Below are positions 48,708 through 49,333 of a DNA stretch of 49,333 nucleotides, in pieces. The notes beneath the pieces were generated by a model that saw only the letters and a program-made list of their open reading frames with translations, did not search any database and was not told where the DNA came from. The position numbers and the translations under genes are program-made. This DNA comes from Acidimicrobiia bacterium (lineage in GTDB: Bacteria > Actinomycetota > Acidimicrobiia > UBA2766), in the NCBI GenBank assembly GCA_020850945.1, contig JADZDR010000023.1, positions 1 through 49,333 on the forward strand. The letters run 5' to 3'. Every line of letters starts with the position of its first letter. Positions within the stretch are counted from its first letter, which is position 1.

Positions 48708-48736
48708 TTGACGTGAGCGAGTCGTCAGCCTATGTT
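48708..48736 (+). promoter_or_regulatory. Promoter of the small HTH gene
   Basis: TTGACG (48708-48713), 17-bp spacer, TATGTT (48731-48736). The -10 ends seven bases before ATG 48744, so transcription should begin at or near the start codon, a leaderless mRNA. This fixes 48744, not the earlier in-frame ATG 48732 that lies inside the -10, as the start. Confidence 0.5.
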
Positions 48737-48743
48737 GACGAGT

Positions 48744-48986
48744 ATGAGCAGCGAGAAGCGGCGGGATGACGCCTTGGGTCGGGTGCGTGGGGCTGTCGGA
48801 GCGGTCCGTTCGGCTGAAGACGCTCGTGATCTTGCTGTGGCCCGGGCGATGCGCTGGGGAGCGACGTGGTCCCAGATCGGGGCAGCGCTCGGTGTCAGCG
48901 CTCAGGCGGCGCACCGACGGTTCAGGACGTTGCGGTACGACACGAGAAGTGGCAAGACCTGGCACGAGCCGACCTTGCCGATCTGA
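48744..48986 (+). CDS. Small helix-turn-helix protein
   Basis: 80 aa from ATG 48744. N-terminal charged helix (SSEKRRDDALGRVRGAVGAVRSAEDARDLA) and an HTH ARAMRWGATWSQIGAALGVSAQAAHRRF (about 34-61), a pattern common in small actinobacterial DNA-binding proteins (G-A-T-W-x-x-I-G-x-A-L-G-V-S-x-Q-A-A-x-x-R-F). The last 18 residues (RYDTRSGKTWHEPTLPI) are unlike the family and may be read-through into foreign sequence. It could be a regulator left from a mobile element. Confidence 0.65.
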   Translation: MSSEKRRDDALGRVRGAVGAVRSAEDARDLAVARAMRWGATWSQIGAALGVSAQAAHRRFRTLRYDTRSGKTWHEPTLPI

Positions 48987-49027
48987 CCGGAAGCAAAGAG
49001 GAACTCTCTACGTTCTCGGGGGAAGTC

Positions 49028-49075
49028 CAGGTCGTAGAACTCCAGAACTTCCATGATCTTCTCCTCGGACAACAT
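49028..49075 (-). pseudogene. Truncated transposase N-terminus, possibly IS21-like
   Basis: On the complement, GAGGAGGA (a near-perfect ribosome binding site) precedes ATG 49075, then MLSEEKIMEVLEFYDL, then unrelated sense. M-L-S-x-E-x-I-M-E-V/I-L-E-A-Y-D-L-T is the usual opening of an IS21/IstA-like group of actinobacterial transposases. Only about 16 codons match, so the identification is tentative; the good ribosome binding site argues that a real gene once began here. Confidence 0.4.
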
Positions 49076-49248
49076 CGGTTGTTCCTCCTCGGCACCGTGA
49101 CAGTCAACGCTGACCAGCCGAGCCGAGAGGGAACACCCAAGGGTGGATACGGGGGAGTCCGCCTGGCCGTCCCTGGAGACGAACCATGGCCGCGCGTGGG
49201 GAATTCTGGCTCTCCTGACCCCGGTGTGGGTGGGGTAAGGGCGGAGGC

Positions 49249-49265
49249 CCCCACGGCTGTTGGGG
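49249..49265. repeat. Short GC hairpin near the window end
   Basis: CCCCA (49249-49253) pairs with TGGGG (49261-49265) over a 7-nt loop. The stretch 49076-49333 otherwise shows no gene that I can support on either strand. Confidence 0.25.
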
Positions 49266-49333
49266 TGTAGGGCTGGTTGGGGGGTCCGCGTGACGCGCAC
49301 GAACCACGACAAGGATCACGGGTGTTCAAAGCC

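Noticed and set aside
1-49333. CRISPR arrays, rRNA operons
   Set aside because: No regularly spaced repeats and no conserved rRNA segments were seen anywhere in the window.

Overview
High-GC (roughly 65-70%) bacterial DNA, dense with short intergenic gaps and frequent GTG/TTG starts. The gene content points to an actinobacterium, most likely of the Acidimicrobiia type (inference): a Bpa/PafE-type proteasome activator, an F420-dependent NADP reductase, a DevR/DosR-like response regulator with a matching operator, FadD19-like and ACAD-type lipid catabolism enzymes, an archaeal/eukaryotic-type prolyl-tRNA synthetase and DUF2510/LysM/M23 envelope proteins. No rRNA, intact tRNA or CRISPR array was seen.

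Layout. 1-3.7 kb: divergent genes for a secreted PKD-domain protein (cut by the window edge) and a PilB/GspE ATPase with two N-terminal zinc ribbons. 3.7-9.3 kb: penicillin-acylase-family hydrolase, proteasome activator, SMP-30 lactonase-like protein and a FadD19-like acyl-CoA synthetase. 9.3-12.3 kb: two lipoproteins, a TadE/Flp-like single-pass protein with a large exported domain and a four-helix membrane protein. 12.3-15.4 kb: a DevR/DevS-like two-component pair behind a DosR-type operator, DsbB and a universal stress protein. 15.4-18.7 kb: a split ACAD10/11-type module (phosphotransferase plus acyl-CoA dehydrogenase) and an SDR. 18.7-29.3 kb: PilT, an SLC41/MgtE-like transporter, an M23 peptidase overlapping a ChoD-like GMC oxidoreductase with two partners, a LysM protein and a HelZ-like SNF2 helicase. 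29.3-36.9 kb: a minus-strand run (Rieske protein, large helical-repeat protein, condensation-superfamily acyltransferase, RibBA-like pseudoenzyme) facing a STAND-type ATPase. 36.9-44.7 kb: housekeeping genes (threonine ammonia-lyase, ProRS, class III cyclase, F420:NADP reductase, NPP-type phosphatase, VOC protein, CinA-type protein).

44.7-49.3 kb is an accessory scar. It holds broken pieces of at least three transposase families (two IS3-like, one ISKra4-like, one possible IS21-like), a frameshifted DUF2510 membrane protein, a decayed UDP-glucose pyrophosphorylase C-terminus, a 48-nt 3' half of a tRNA-Ile gene (likely an old attachment site), an apparently intact HigBA-type toxin-antitoxin pair with its own palindromic promoter, and a small HTH protein with a leaderless-type promoter.

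The best leads are the RibBA-like protein that has lost all three zinc cysteines of its GTP cyclohydrolase II half and acidic residues of its DHBP synthase half, sitting in an uncharacterised four-gene run; the DosR-type box in front of a DevR gene whose kinase has a single PAS domain and no GAF domains; and the tRNA-half/IS/toxin-antitoxin scar. All functional statements rest on motifs read by eye; no database search was run.
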